DNA of 64,000 nt, taken from Mesostigma viride. Its lineage: Eukaryota; Streptophyta; Mesostigmatophyceae; Mesostigmatales; Mesostigmataceae. Positions 45,401 through 50,418 of the stretch are shown in pieces. The notes beneath the pieces are model-generated. The model searched no databases and was not told the DNA's origin. It worked only from the letters and a program-made list of their open reading frames with translations. The stretch is from NCBI GenBank assembly GCA_009746045.1, contig RPFO01000594.1, positions 388,501 through 452,500 on the forward strand, read 5' to 3'. The translations under genes were made by a program, and so were the position numbers. The stretch's first letter is position 1. Every line of letters begins with the position of its first letter.

Positions 45401-46562
45401 CCTCCCCATCCGCTGCCCTCGCACACCACCTCCCCATCCCCTGCCCTCACACACCGCCTCCCCATCCCCTGCCCTCACACACCACCTCCCCATCCCCTGC
45501 CCTCGCACACCACCTCCCCATCCCCTGCCCTCGCACGCCACCTATCCATCCCCTTGCTTGCCCTCAGGTCAAGTTCTCGGTCGGCACAGGAGCCAACGCG
45601 GCGCCGCTCGTTATTCTGGCCTCGTGCAACGCTGAGCGCGACCTGGTCGTGAAGACGCCCGCGCGCGGACGCAAGCCGGTGGTGCCCGTGCCCGGTGGGT
45701 GGATACATGTACAGAACATGTACCATACATGCATGTATAGAACACGAGGGGGGATGAGTTACGGATGCAAGCCGGTGTTGCCCACGCCCGGTGGGTATAA
45801 TTACAGCCGTATGCCACGATCTGGTGTGGCTTCTCGCCGCTTGTTGCTGATCTTGGCGCCCCAAGCTTCTCTCCCTAGCCAGTTTTCATCCCGTTGTCTT
45901 GAGAATCCTCGTAGCTTGTCGTTATGCTTGTCTGTGGAATCCCTTTGGCCCTTCTCTCGGCTTCCCCCCGCGCCCCCACCCCACCCCACCCCACCCCGCC
46001 CCCCCTGACTGGCCTTTCCTTCGCCCCTGTGTATCTACATTTCCTGATCTATTTTTATACTGCTTTCCGCCCCACCCCATTGATATCCCACAACACCCAT
46101 GCCTACACATGCTTTTATGTTTTAAACTTAGTATGCACGGGTTACTTATCTGTTTTACTCATTCCTTACATCCTTCCCACCCACCAACCCATCACCTCGC
46201 CAGGCACACCCGGCGACAAGGGTGAGAAGATCTCGGTGATGCCCCCCCCCACGCAGCTGGACGGGCTAGAGATGGAGCAGATCGACGCCAAGCTTGCGCA
46301 CCTGCCCGTAGCGCTGTGCGCTCTGGCCATGGCGCGCACCGCTGAGGGCACGCGGGCGCGCTACGCCAAGCTGTACGCGACGCTGCTTGAGCGAGTGCCC
46401 GCGCTTCGCGGCGCGCCGCGCGGCATGGGCCCTGCCACCAAGAGCATGCCCCAGCTCGTCTCCCCGGCCTCTTCGACGGACCTCGCACTCGCGGCCACCG
46501 CGGTGAACACGCCGGGCGCTGGCGCGCCGGATGTCAAGAAGAAGCTGCTGGCGGACGCTTGA
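21363..46562 (+). CDS. KIN14A: Kinesin-14 of the KCA/KAC (KIN-14A/B) type, 16 exons
   Basis: Coding exons: 21363-22097, 23137-23352, 25551-25733, 27850-27933, 31453-31610, 35481-35702, 36568-36733, 37368-37538, 38399-38638, 39444-39878, 40549-42099, 42742-42855, 43803-43862, 44296-44490, 45568-45694, 46204-46562. All introns are GT-AG and phases agree, giving 1,671 aa. A low-complexity N-terminus (1-220) leads to a helical neck, the motor (about 299-640), a coiled coil (646-770 and 871-905), a linker, and a C-terminal tail. P-loop GQTGSGKT is at 391-398 and switch II DLAGSE at 547-552. The switch I region reads SSERGARGH instead of [25 protein letters not shown] after the motor and [15 protein letters not shown] near the end are hallmarks of plant KCA/KAC proteins, which act in actin-based chloroplast positioning and bind CDKA. 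Plant relatives are about 1,270 aa, so this one has longer linkers. Family is near certain; function in this organism is inferred. Confidence 0.92.
22908..22957 (+). repeat. Echo of exon 2 start (degraded)
   Basis: CCAGGATGAAGTGCATGGGC matches the exon 2 text CCAAGATGAAGCGCATGGGC at 23,150. It has stops and lies in intron 1. Confidence 0.6.
23034..23080 (+). repeat. Echo of exon 2 acceptor and start
   Basis: GCAGGAGTACACG then CCAAGATGAAGCGCATGGGC repeats the true acceptor and first 35 bases of exon 2, with a 3-base deletion and a stop soon after. It contains a usable AG. Confidence 0.75.
23137..23352 (+). CDS. KIN14A: Kinesin exon 2 (246-317): neck helix and first motor strand
   Basis: Acceptor CACGCAG, donor CAG|GTAGGG, phase 0 at both ends. 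Ends the helical neck and enters the motor with [12 protein letters not shown]. Confidence 0.92.
23399..23495 (+). repeat. Echo of exon 2 end
   Basis: AGCTGCTGCACATCTACGG and TTCTGCCGCGTGCGCGCGCC correspond to exon 2 text at 23,279-23,331. It lies 46 bp after the real donor. Confidence 0.75.
23524..24202. mobile_element. Inverted-repeat element in intron 2
   Basis: GAGGAGGGGTGCCCCA at 23,524-23,539 is inverted at 24,187-24,202, giving a 679-bp interval without coding capacity. It contains a CAACT pentamer array at 23,813-23,843 and TTCAG repeats near 23,942. No TSD found. Confidence 0.5.
24626..24868 (+). repeat. 33-bp minisatellite, intron 2
   Basis: About seven copies of a 33-bp unit containing TTTCATGAAACATCAACAAC followed by TTTTGTCAACAGG. 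The unit is a multiple of three, which keeps a spurious frame open. Confidence 0.85.
25164..25383 (+). repeat. (CCCA)n microsatellite, intron 2
   Basis: About 220 bp of CCCA with occasional CCA interruptions every 56-65 bp, followed by a CT-rich tract leading to the exon 3 acceptor. Confidence 0.95.
25551..25733 (+). CDS. KIN14A: Kinesin exon 3 (318-378)
   Basis: Acceptor GACACAG, donor TCG|GTGGGT. Encodes [20 protein letters not shown] and ends LVQS, the standard kinesin stretch before the P-loop strand. Confidence 0.92.
25776..25955 (+). repeat. Repeat R in intron 3
   Basis: Shares CACCATGATG, GGGCGCCCTCCCTCCTTC, ATCGGTACCCACGTGACGC with 11,744-11,846 and 12,030-12,080. Nature unknown. 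Confidence 0.6.
26073..26110 (+). repeat. Echo of exon 3 donor
   Basis: TGTGCAGTCGGTGGGTG repeats the exon 3 end and donor (25,724-25,740) 350 bp downstream. Confidence 0.7.
26185..26585 (+). repeat. About 20-bp minisatellite, intron 3
   Basis: Roughly 20 copies of GAAGCCACACGGGCACGTTG and variants (CACG/CGCG, TTG/GTG alternation) with some higher-order duplication. Confidence 0.85.
26625..27045 (+). repeat. 71-bp tandem repeat, intron 3
   Basis: About six copies of a 71-bp unit with GAAACTAGGGCTGGAAGG, CGATGAGGTTGTCGG and CTCCCCTGTCCGCGT. Confidence 0.85.
27640..27690 (+). repeat. Echo of exon 4 start
   Basis: CAGATCATGGACGCCTGCGT resembles the acceptor and start of exon 4 (CAGGTAATGGACGGC, then TGCGT) at 27,848. 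Weaker than the others. Confidence 0.45.
27850..27933 (+). CDS. KIN14A: Kinesin exon 4 (379-406): P-loop
   Basis: Acceptor CGCCAG, donor [29 protein letters not shown] is an almost canonical kinesin P-loop strand. 28 codons, phase 0. Confidence 0.95.
28048..31037 (+). repeat. 21-bp minisatellite, intron 4 (about 140 copies)
   Basis: Unit TGTGGTAGTGGTGTAGTGTG + C, with A/G variation in the first GTA (GTAGTGG / GTGGTGG) and GGGTAC or GGGTGC variants. Its length is a multiple of three and creates spurious frames of over 800 codons on both strands. Confidence 0.97.
31230..31405 (+). repeat. Imperfect ACCATCCCT-type repeats, intron 4
   Basis: CATCCCTACC, CATCCTTACC, CATCGCAACC units in series, ending in CCATCCCTTTT. 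Confidence 0.7.
31453..31610 (+). CDS. KIN14A: Kinesin exon 5 (407-459)
   Basis: Acceptor AAAGCAG, donor GGG|GTAAGA, leaves phase 2. Encodes [10 protein letters not shown] and [17 protein letters not shown], the conserved EIYNE..DLL kinesin block. Confidence 0.95.
31650..33317 (+). repeat. 10-bp minisatellite, intron 5 (about 165 copies)
   Basis: Unit CAGGTTTAAG with TTCAAG, TCCAAG, CTTAAG, TTGAAG and CTTCAG variants. The irregular block CAGGGTTCAACTGG occurs at 31,671 and again 887 bp later at 32,558, so the array contains a long internal duplication. Every unit contains CAG|GT. Confidence 0.97.
33318..35330. other. Unique part of intron 5, no supported gene
   Basis: Lower GC than the exons. 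A plus-strand frame of about 138 codons from the ATG at 33,649 to 34,065 is Cys/Ser-rich and matches nothing I know. With no other support I do not call it a gene. Confidence 0.4.
35395..35475 (+). repeat. Short tandem repeat before exon 6
   Basis: CCCCCATCCACG / CCCCATCCATG units directly upstream of the exon 6 acceptor, forming its C-rich tract. Confidence 0.7.
35481..35702 (+). CDS. KIN14A: Kinesin exon 6 (459-533): switch I region
   Basis: Acceptor CTCCAG, donor CAG|GTGAGG, phase 2 at both ends. HLLISFRVQ follows SSERGARG, the place of the usual NxxSSRSH switch I, so the catalytic serines are not conserved as in active motors. Confidence 0.9.
35703..36130 (+). repeat. Train of exon 6 donor echoes
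   Basis: GAGAGGACAGGTGAGG-type copies of the exon 6 donor at about 35,720, 35,750, 35,775, 35,805, 35,832, 35,965, 36,045 and 36,115. Two still carry the upstream coding words (CACGTCCAACAAGAGGATAG at 35,952; GGTCCAGCAAGAGGACAG near 36,035). Confidence 0.8.
36203..36245 (+). repeat. Echo of exon 7 start
   Basis: GCGTGGCGGGCGACGAGAGA resembles the exon 7 start GCGTGACGGGTGACGAGAGC (36,567). Confidence 0.7.
36341..36494 (+). repeat. Poly-C tract and (CA)n microsatellite, with a second exon 7 echo between
   Basis: C19 at 36,341-36,359. GTGTGATGGGCGACGCGTG (about 36,371-36,389) is a second echo of exon 7. CACACT/CA repeats run 36,424-36,494. Confidence 0.8.
36568..36733 (+). CDS. KIN14A: Kinesin exon 7 (533-588): switch II
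   Basis: Acceptor CCGCAG, donor AAG|GTGAGT. Encodes [13 protein letters not shown] and [16 protein letters not shown]. Confidence 0.95.
36778..36985 (+). repeat. Two echoes of exon 7 end
   Basis: 36,783-36,855: CCCTGCATGTGAACAAGTCG..CTCATCACC, a nearly complete copy of the last 75 bases with an insert. 36,939-36,985: an older copy ending CACCAATAAGGCAAG. Confidence 0.8.
37368..37538 (+). CDS. KIN14A: Kinesin exon 8 (589-645): end of motor
   Basis: Acceptor is a C19 run then AG. Donor [21 protein letters not shown] and [12 protein letters not shown] close the motor. Confidence 0.95.
37990..38281 (+). repeat. Two echoes of exon 9 start in intron 8
   Basis: GCAGGGCAACCGTG near 37,997 and CCCGCAGG..GGAGGCCACGATGAAATGG at 38,235-38,271 resemble GCAGGGCAACCGCGAGGCC.. 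at 38,395. Confidence 0.6.
38399..38638 (+). CDS. KIN14A: Kinesin exon 9 (646-725): post-motor signature and coiled coil
   Basis: Acceptor TGCGCAG, donor [18 protein letters not shown] and ARKEVLEKE, then a long heptad-rich helix. This block after the motor is specific to the KCA/KAC group. Confidence 0.93.
38756..39068 (+). repeat. Tetranucleotide satellite, intron 9
   Basis: CGCT, then TCCG with TCCC/GCCC blocks, then TCGG, then TTTG runs: stepwise change of the repeat unit along the array. Confidence 0.95.
39444..39878 (+). CDS. KIN14A: Kinesin exon 10 (726-870): coiled coil then linker
   Basis: Acceptor CCCGCAG, donor CAG|GTAGGG. Heptads ([16 protein letters not shown]..) then an acidic Gly-rich linker and a basic RGKRTGKKR patch that could be a nuclear localisation signal. 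Confidence 0.9.
40033..40480 (+). repeat. Four echoes of exon 11 start in intron 10
   Basis: GTACCAGAAGCACTGCGTGA (40,043), ACAGGACAGTCTCCAGAAGC (40,135), GGTACCAGACGCTGCGTGAC (40,338) and GACAAGTACCAGAAGCTGC (40,446) all resemble GACGAGTACCAGAAGCTGCG at 40,549. Confidence 0.8.
40549..42099 (+). CDS. KIN14A: Kinesin exon 11 (871-1387): stalk and conserved tail domain
   Basis: Acceptor AACACAG, donor ATG|GTGGGT, 517 codons. Starts with a coiled coil ([19 protein letters not shown]), then a low-complexity linker, [20 protein letters not shown] and [18 protein letters not shown]. These correspond to the tail of plant KAC proteins. Confidence 0.93.
42116..42160 (+). repeat. Echo of exon 11 end
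   Basis: GAGTGTGTGGAGGACATGAC then GGTGGGTGGCCGCTCCTGT is a 40-bp tandem copy of the exon 11 end and donor, 16 bp after the donor. Confidence 0.85.
42623..42675 (+). repeat. Echo of exon 12 acceptor and start
   Basis: TATGCCCCAGGTGCGCTACA at 42,628 copies TATGCCCCAGGTGAGCTACA at 42,732. The preceding introns also share GATTCCAACT words. Confidence 0.8.
42742..42855 (+). CDS. KIN14A: Kinesin exon 12 (1388-1425)
   Basis: Acceptor CCCCAG, donor GAG|GTGGGT, 38 codons: [20 protein letters not shown], a predicted helix. Confidence 0.85.
42896..43370 (+). repeat. G-rich (GGGT)n / (GGGC)n satellite, intron 12
   Basis: GGGT and GGGC tetranucleotides with G15-17 runs at about 42,924 and 42,987. The sense strand is G-rich just after the donor, a strong quadruplex candidate. 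Confidence 0.95.
43425..43560 (+). repeat. Train of exon 12 end and donor echoes
   Basis: GGAGACGGTCATTAAGAGCA at 43,432 copies the exon 12 end. Then AGCACCAAGGTG, AGCATCGAGGTG, AGCACCGAGGTG and AGCACTGAGGTT repeat its last bases and donor. Confidence 0.8.
43803..43862 (+). CDS. KIN14A: Kinesin exon 13 (1426-1445)
   Basis: Acceptor TTTGCAG, donor CAG|GTGAGT, 20 codons ([20 protein letters not shown]). Small, but both sites and phase are good. Confidence 0.8.
44141..44200 (+). repeat. Echo of exon 14 start
   Basis: TGTGACTACCTGGTGAGCGA then GATGCTGTCCAAGA copies TGCGACTACATGGAGAGTGA.. at 44,301. Confidence 0.8.
44296..44490 (+). CDS. KIN14A: Kinesin exon 14 (1446-1510)
   Basis: Acceptor TTGCCAG, donor GAG|GTGAGC, 65 codons with a basic helix ([18 protein letters not shown]). 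Confidence 0.88.
44630..44806 (+). repeat. Two echoes of exon 14 end
   Basis: CACGGATACGCCAAGTGGGC then CGAGGTGAGC at 44,638 copies the last 24 bases and donor. 44,757-44,806 (GGCCGCAGGGGAGATGCGCG..) is an older copy of the segment before it. Confidence 0.75.
44959..45000 (+). repeat. Echo of exon 15 acceptor and start
   Basis: CCCTCAGGTCAAGTTCTCCG then TCGGCA at 44,963 copies the acceptor and start at 45,561. Confidence 0.85.
45010..45560 (+). repeat. About 28-bp minisatellite of acceptor-like tracts, intron 14
   Basis: About 19 copies of CACCTCCCCATCCCCTGCCC + TCACACAC (or TCGCACGC). The unit resembles the pyrimidine tract before the exon 15 acceptor, with CAG changed to CAC or CGC. Confidence 0.9.
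45568..45694 (+). CDS. KIN14A: Kinesin exon 15 (1511-1553)
   Basis: Acceptor CCCTCAG, donor CCG|GTGGGT, leaves phase 1. [20 protein letters not shown] corresponds to the conserved beta-strand pair of the plant KAC tail. Confidence 0.9.
45756..45797 (+). repeat. Echo of exon 15 end
   Basis: GGATGCAAGCCGGTGTTGCC then CACGCCCGGTGGGT copies the end and donor (45,668-45,700). Confidence 0.85.
46204..46562 (+). CDS. KIN14A: Kinesin exon 16 (1553-1671), stop TGA
   Basis: Acceptor CGCCAG, phase 1. [16 protein letters not shown]-type sequence ([20 protein letters not shown]) and [10 protein letters not shown] match the end of plant KCA/KAC, followed by a short lineage-specific tail ending KKKLLADA. 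Confidence 0.93.
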
Positions 46563-47440
46563 CGGGGGCGATGCCACGAGGGCGCGACGCGTAGGGCCCC
46601 TACGGTGCAATTCATTAATTAAATCACTCGAAGACTGCCGCGAATGCGCGATCCGAGGGGCCACAGGGAGGGGCAAGGGCCACGAATGGGCGAGGCGTCC
46701 GGCGTCAATGCATTGGGCAACGAATGGGGAACGTGTAGGGCCACACATACGCTATACATAGGGCCACGTAAGGGCGAGGGCAGTAGGGTAAGGCCATCAG
46801 AGGGCAATACATCAGGCCACAAGAGGGCAACGCACTTACCAAATGGGAATTAGGGCTGCGACCATGGAGGGCTAACAAAAGGGGGATGGTAGGTTACGAA
46901 TGGGCGATGCATCGGGCCAAGGCGGAAGGGCAACATGTAAGACCCAGGCTCATGGATGTGGCTGAAAGCAAAAGCCACCTCCAGCCTGAAAGCAGCAGGC
47001 TGGATGTGCAGGCGGATGCGTGAGGCTGAGATGAATGGTCGAGGTGTAGGCCAAAGTGACTTGTCTCTTTTGCGCTGTGGTGGGTTTGTATTGGATGACA
47101 CGACCCTAGAGTCCTTGGAAAGAGGTCCAGGTTGTCGAGGGCACCGTGGGTCAGTGGGGCAGGGCCTGGAGAAAAGCTCGGTTACCAAACGCAAGCATGC
47201 CACGCCCGGCATGATGCCCAGATGCTGCTTTGGCGTGGGTCTAACTGAGATATTACAATAGGCCACAGTTGTAAGTACACTAATATTGAGTAATGAAGTA
47301 AACACATGCCCCCATCGGCAGTCACGGGGCATTCTTCTATGAAACACACACCCTGATCAAGCAAGATATGTCCGGCCCCACTGTCTAGGTAATCTTAGTA
47401 AGTCAGTACTTGCGTGTCATGCGCATAAGCTTGAGTACTA
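46563..47440 (+). other. 3' flank of the kinesin gene with degenerate GGGCCAC / GGGCGA repeats
   Basis: 46,655-46,945 repeats GGGCCACGAATGGGCGAGG-like words in degenerate form. TGTAA, the usual green-algal polyadenylation signal, occurs at 46,937. 46,945-47,440 has no recognised feature. Confidence 0.4.
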
Positions 47441-47640
47441 ATTAATTAATAATTAATTAATTAATTAGGAACATGACTCCGTTGGGAGTACATGTTGCGC
47501 ATAGCCCTGAGAAGGGGCATATGGCCTTTAATACAGTCTGGGCTACTTCCTGCAAGGGTAGGGTGTAAACTACTCTCGAAGTGGACACGTGTGTAGTACC
47601 CGGAATATGCCCGGAATATGCCTGGAATATGCCAACTCGC
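47441..47640 (-). mobile_element. Family F2 tail, short 5'-truncated copy
   Basis: TAATTAATTAATTAATTA tail, F2 hairpin (GACTCC GTTG GGAGT on the plus strand, 47,475-47,489) and about 100 bp of F2 body. A GGAATATGCC tandem (four units) lies at its far end near 47,599-47,630. Confidence 0.6.
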
Positions 47641-48102
47641 CACTCCTACACACACAGATCTCGAATGATTTATTAATCAACATCACTCCGTTGGGAGTAG
47701 ATGTAGCACATAGCCCTGAGAAGGGGCATATGGCTTTTAATACATTCTAGGCTACTTCATGCAAGGGTGGGAATGTAAGCTACCCCTGCTCTAGGTGCAC
47801 CAGGGCACCCGCACCCTCATGGTCTATCACGCTATGCCCGGGTAAGGGGGGAGCATGCCTGTGAGGGGGAAGATCATCATGGCTATACAAAAACTAGAGC
47901 GTGGCATCTCAGCAGAGAGCAGCTCTCTGCATGGGCACAGCATTACTAAATAAAACTAGGCATCGTCTGGAGTGTGGCTCATCATAGGCACACATGTACA
48001 TGATTACATAAAGCGCGTGGCTTAGCTGGAATAGGGCCTCTAGGAGGCGTACATGTACATGGCCACGGTCTATCTATTCTACACTACTACTGCTGTATTC
48101 CC
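47641..48102 (-). mobile_element. F2 3' untranslated region and tail of the following ORF1 element
   Basis: The tail hairpin ACTCCGTTGGGAGT (plus strand) at 47,684-47,697 joins a body continuous with the ORF1 stop at 48,103. So the F2 tail belongs to an ORF1-only element. Confidence 0.65.
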
Positions 48103-49515
48103 CTAAGCTGGGGCGTCTGGAGTCGCTGGGGCCGCGGGGGTCGCCTGCCAGGGCTTGTGGCCGACGTAGATGGCCGCCCCCTTCCAGTACACCGGCTGCC
48201 CCGCCTTGGTCTGCCGGAGCTGGAGGTAGGTCGGCCATAGCTCCCGTCGCCGTTGTTGCTGCGCCAGGGTCAAGTCGTCATCAAGGGTGAAGAGAGTCTT
48301 CTCGAGCCGCTTGCGGCGTCTGAGAAAAGAAATCTTGTCCGCCGGGGTCTTAAAGGTGAGAAGGAGCGGGGGCGGCCCTGCCTTACCCCGCGCGCGGGGA
48401 AGGCGGTGGGCGGCCAGCTCGATCTCACCAGTAAGGCCCATGCGATCAAGGATTTCTCTCTCAAAAGCACGCGCAAGCTTCTCGGAATTCTCACCTTCCT
48501 CCATCTTGAGATTCTTGACAATGACGTTGAGGCTGCGCTTGGCGAGCTCGGCCTCCTCGCGGAGGTCAAGCGTCTGCCGTTGAAGCTGGGCTGCGACGGC
48601 GGAGGTGGTGGAGGTGGTGTGTTGCTTAAGCATGTCCGCCCAGGTGGTGATGGGAGGAGCATCGCCGGCCAGGCCAGCCGGGGCTGGCTTGGCGGCAATG
48701 TCCTTCACCGCCTGGGCGGTGAGGCCTGCGGTGTTCTGCAGAACCTCGATAGCAATGGCGTTGTCCTTAAGGCGCTGGTCGATGTCGCGGAGCTGGGCGG
48801 TGATGGAGTCGGTGGAGGCGGAGGGAGGGGGGGGGTGGAGGCGAGGAGGGCGGCGGTGGCGGTGGGGATGGTGGGGAGCTCAGCAGCCAGCGTGCCGCCA
48901 AGTGCCGCCACATCTGCAGCAATGGGCGTCACGTGCTGTGAGAGGGCGGCGTGGAGGTGGTGGACGAAGGTGGATTCGGTAATGGGGGCGGGGTGCAGAA
49001 GGTCCTCGGCCGAGCGCTTAGTGAGGGTAAAGAGAGCTGCGAGCTGAAGGCGGGGGCGAGACCAGCCGGCCAGGTTGGTGTCGACTGGGCGGTCTGAGAC
49101 GCGGTGGGAAAACCGGCCGTCAACTCCGTTGCGAAAAAAACTGGGTGTTGTAATTGAGTTGCTGGCACAGGGCCAGCAGTGAGGCGTGTGACCCGTAAAA
49201 CACGAGCTCCAGTATCTTGATGGGTGGCATGTCGAAAAAGGCAGGCCTGTTGACGTCGAAGGTGGTAAAGAGCCTGTCGACGTCAAAATCGCGCTCAGAC
49301 CAGCTCGGTTCGGCTGGGCGGCTGCGTTTTGGCTCAGGCGAGGCTGAAGGCGAGGCAGGAAGCCCGGGAGGGTGCTGGACGACCACCAGTGCGCGACTAG
49401 TGGCAGCACTGCCTTCCGGCCCTGATGGCGAAGCTGCAGCCGGAGCTGCAGACGTATTTTCATTGCCGAGCGCAGCCGCCAGCCTGCGTTGCGTCGAGGC
49501 GCGTTTATTCGCCAT
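48103..49515 (-). pseudogene. ORF1-type protein of a non-LTR element, nearly full length with two frame breaks
   Basis: Minus strand from the ATG at 49,515 (MANKRASTQRR) to a stop at 48,103. A Pro-rich N-terminus (SPSASPEPKRSRPAEP), a helical middle, then a coiled coil and an RRM-like C-terminus (RSLNVIVKNLKMEEGEN, LLTFKTPADKISFLRRRKRL, TLDDDLTLAQQQRRRELW). The frame shifts at A7 (49,134-49,140) and returns at G9 (48,827-48,835). If those run lengths are off by one, the protein is intact at about 470 aa. This C-terminus is typical of LINE ORF1 RNA-binding proteins. No reverse transcriptase follows, so the element is non-autonomous. Confidence 0.7.
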
Positions 49516-49660
49516 ATAGTGCGTTATAGCTTTGGAAAATTATATCAGCATGTGCGTCTTAGAAAGACGAAGCGATTGTGATATTCACAGCTGAATTCGG
49601 GGCTCAAACGTGAAAGTTATGAGCTCCGACAGCCATGGCTACCTCGTGGCTCGTGGCTCG
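49516..49660 (-). promoter_or_regulatory. 5' leader of the ORF1 element
   Basis: Perfect hairpin CGTCTT-AGA-AAGACG at 49,555-49,569 and the AAAGTTATGAGC box near 49,612, as in the 11,471-11,743 leader. Confidence 0.55.
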
Positions 49661-49689
49661 TGGCTCGTGTTACACCCATCAACATGAGT

Positions 49690-49950
49690 ATAGAACTACG
49701 AATGATTTATCTAGAACCAAATCTGACAGGCTTGCATCACTCCCCGGAAAGGAGAACTTTTGCGGATGACTGTAGGTGTCAGTTGGCGATGCCTTAGGAT
49801 CCGGAGACGTCCGTCCTATAGTCAGCAAAAATTGGTGCGAGAGGTCCCCAGTTCGATTCCGGCCTGGAATCATTTGCAGATCGCGTTTTCCGCGGATCGG
49901 CACTGAACGCAAATGGTTTTCACCTTTGCGGCGTGCCAAATCAGAATACA
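49690..49950 (+). repeat. tRNA-derived fragment (SINE-like or tRNA pseudogene)
   Basis: TGGTGCGAGAGGTCCCCAGT then TCGATTCC (49,831-49,858) resembles the 3' half of a tRNA-Pro (TGG..TGCGAGAGGTCC..TTCGATTC), including a near-consensus B box. The 5' half does not fold as a tRNA. Not a working tRNA gene. Confidence 0.4.
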
Positions 49951-50235
49951 TGCACCTGCTCTAGGTGCACCAAGGGCACCTGCACCACCGTGATCTATTG
50001 CAGAGCCCAGCCCAACTAAGGGGGGCCCGTCATGGGGTGGAAGATCAGCATGGCTATACATAAGCTAGGGCATGGCGTCTCAGCAGAGAGTTGCTCTCTG
50101 CATGGGCACAACATAACTCAATAAAGCTAGGCATCATCTGGGGTGTTGCACATCATAGGCACACATGTAACTGGGACGGAGTACTAAGCTCATCTCATAC
50201 TAACGGAGTACTACGCTCATCTCATTAGAAAATAG
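49951..50235 (-). mobile_element. Family F2 3' region fragment
   Basis: Matches 4,300-4,400 and 47,790-47,990 (TGCACCTGCTCTAGGTGCACC; GGAAGATCAGCATGGCTATACA). No tail, truncated at both ends. Confidence 0.5.
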
Positions 50236-50245
50236 GTGGCAGAGT

Positions 50246-50408
50246 AAAATTAAATTAAATTAAATCATAACATGCCTCCGTTGGGAGATCATGTTGTAGC
50301 ACATATTCCTTGATGGATGGGTGGAGTGGAGGAAGCCGCGTAATCGAACTAACCTAACTCTAAGCTATCTAGTCTGGAAAATCCTATAACTACACTACTC
50401 AGCAAAAC
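50246..50408 (-). mobile_element. Family F3 tail, 5'-truncated copy with 10-bp TSD
   Basis: TSD GTGGCAGAGT at 50,236-50,245 and 50,409-50,418. Minus strand: matches the 3' end of the LINE at 57,469-57,605 (CTCC/GGAG hairpin, loop CAAC) and an AATTT-type tail. Confidence 0.8.
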
Positions 50409-50418
50409 GTGGCAGAGT

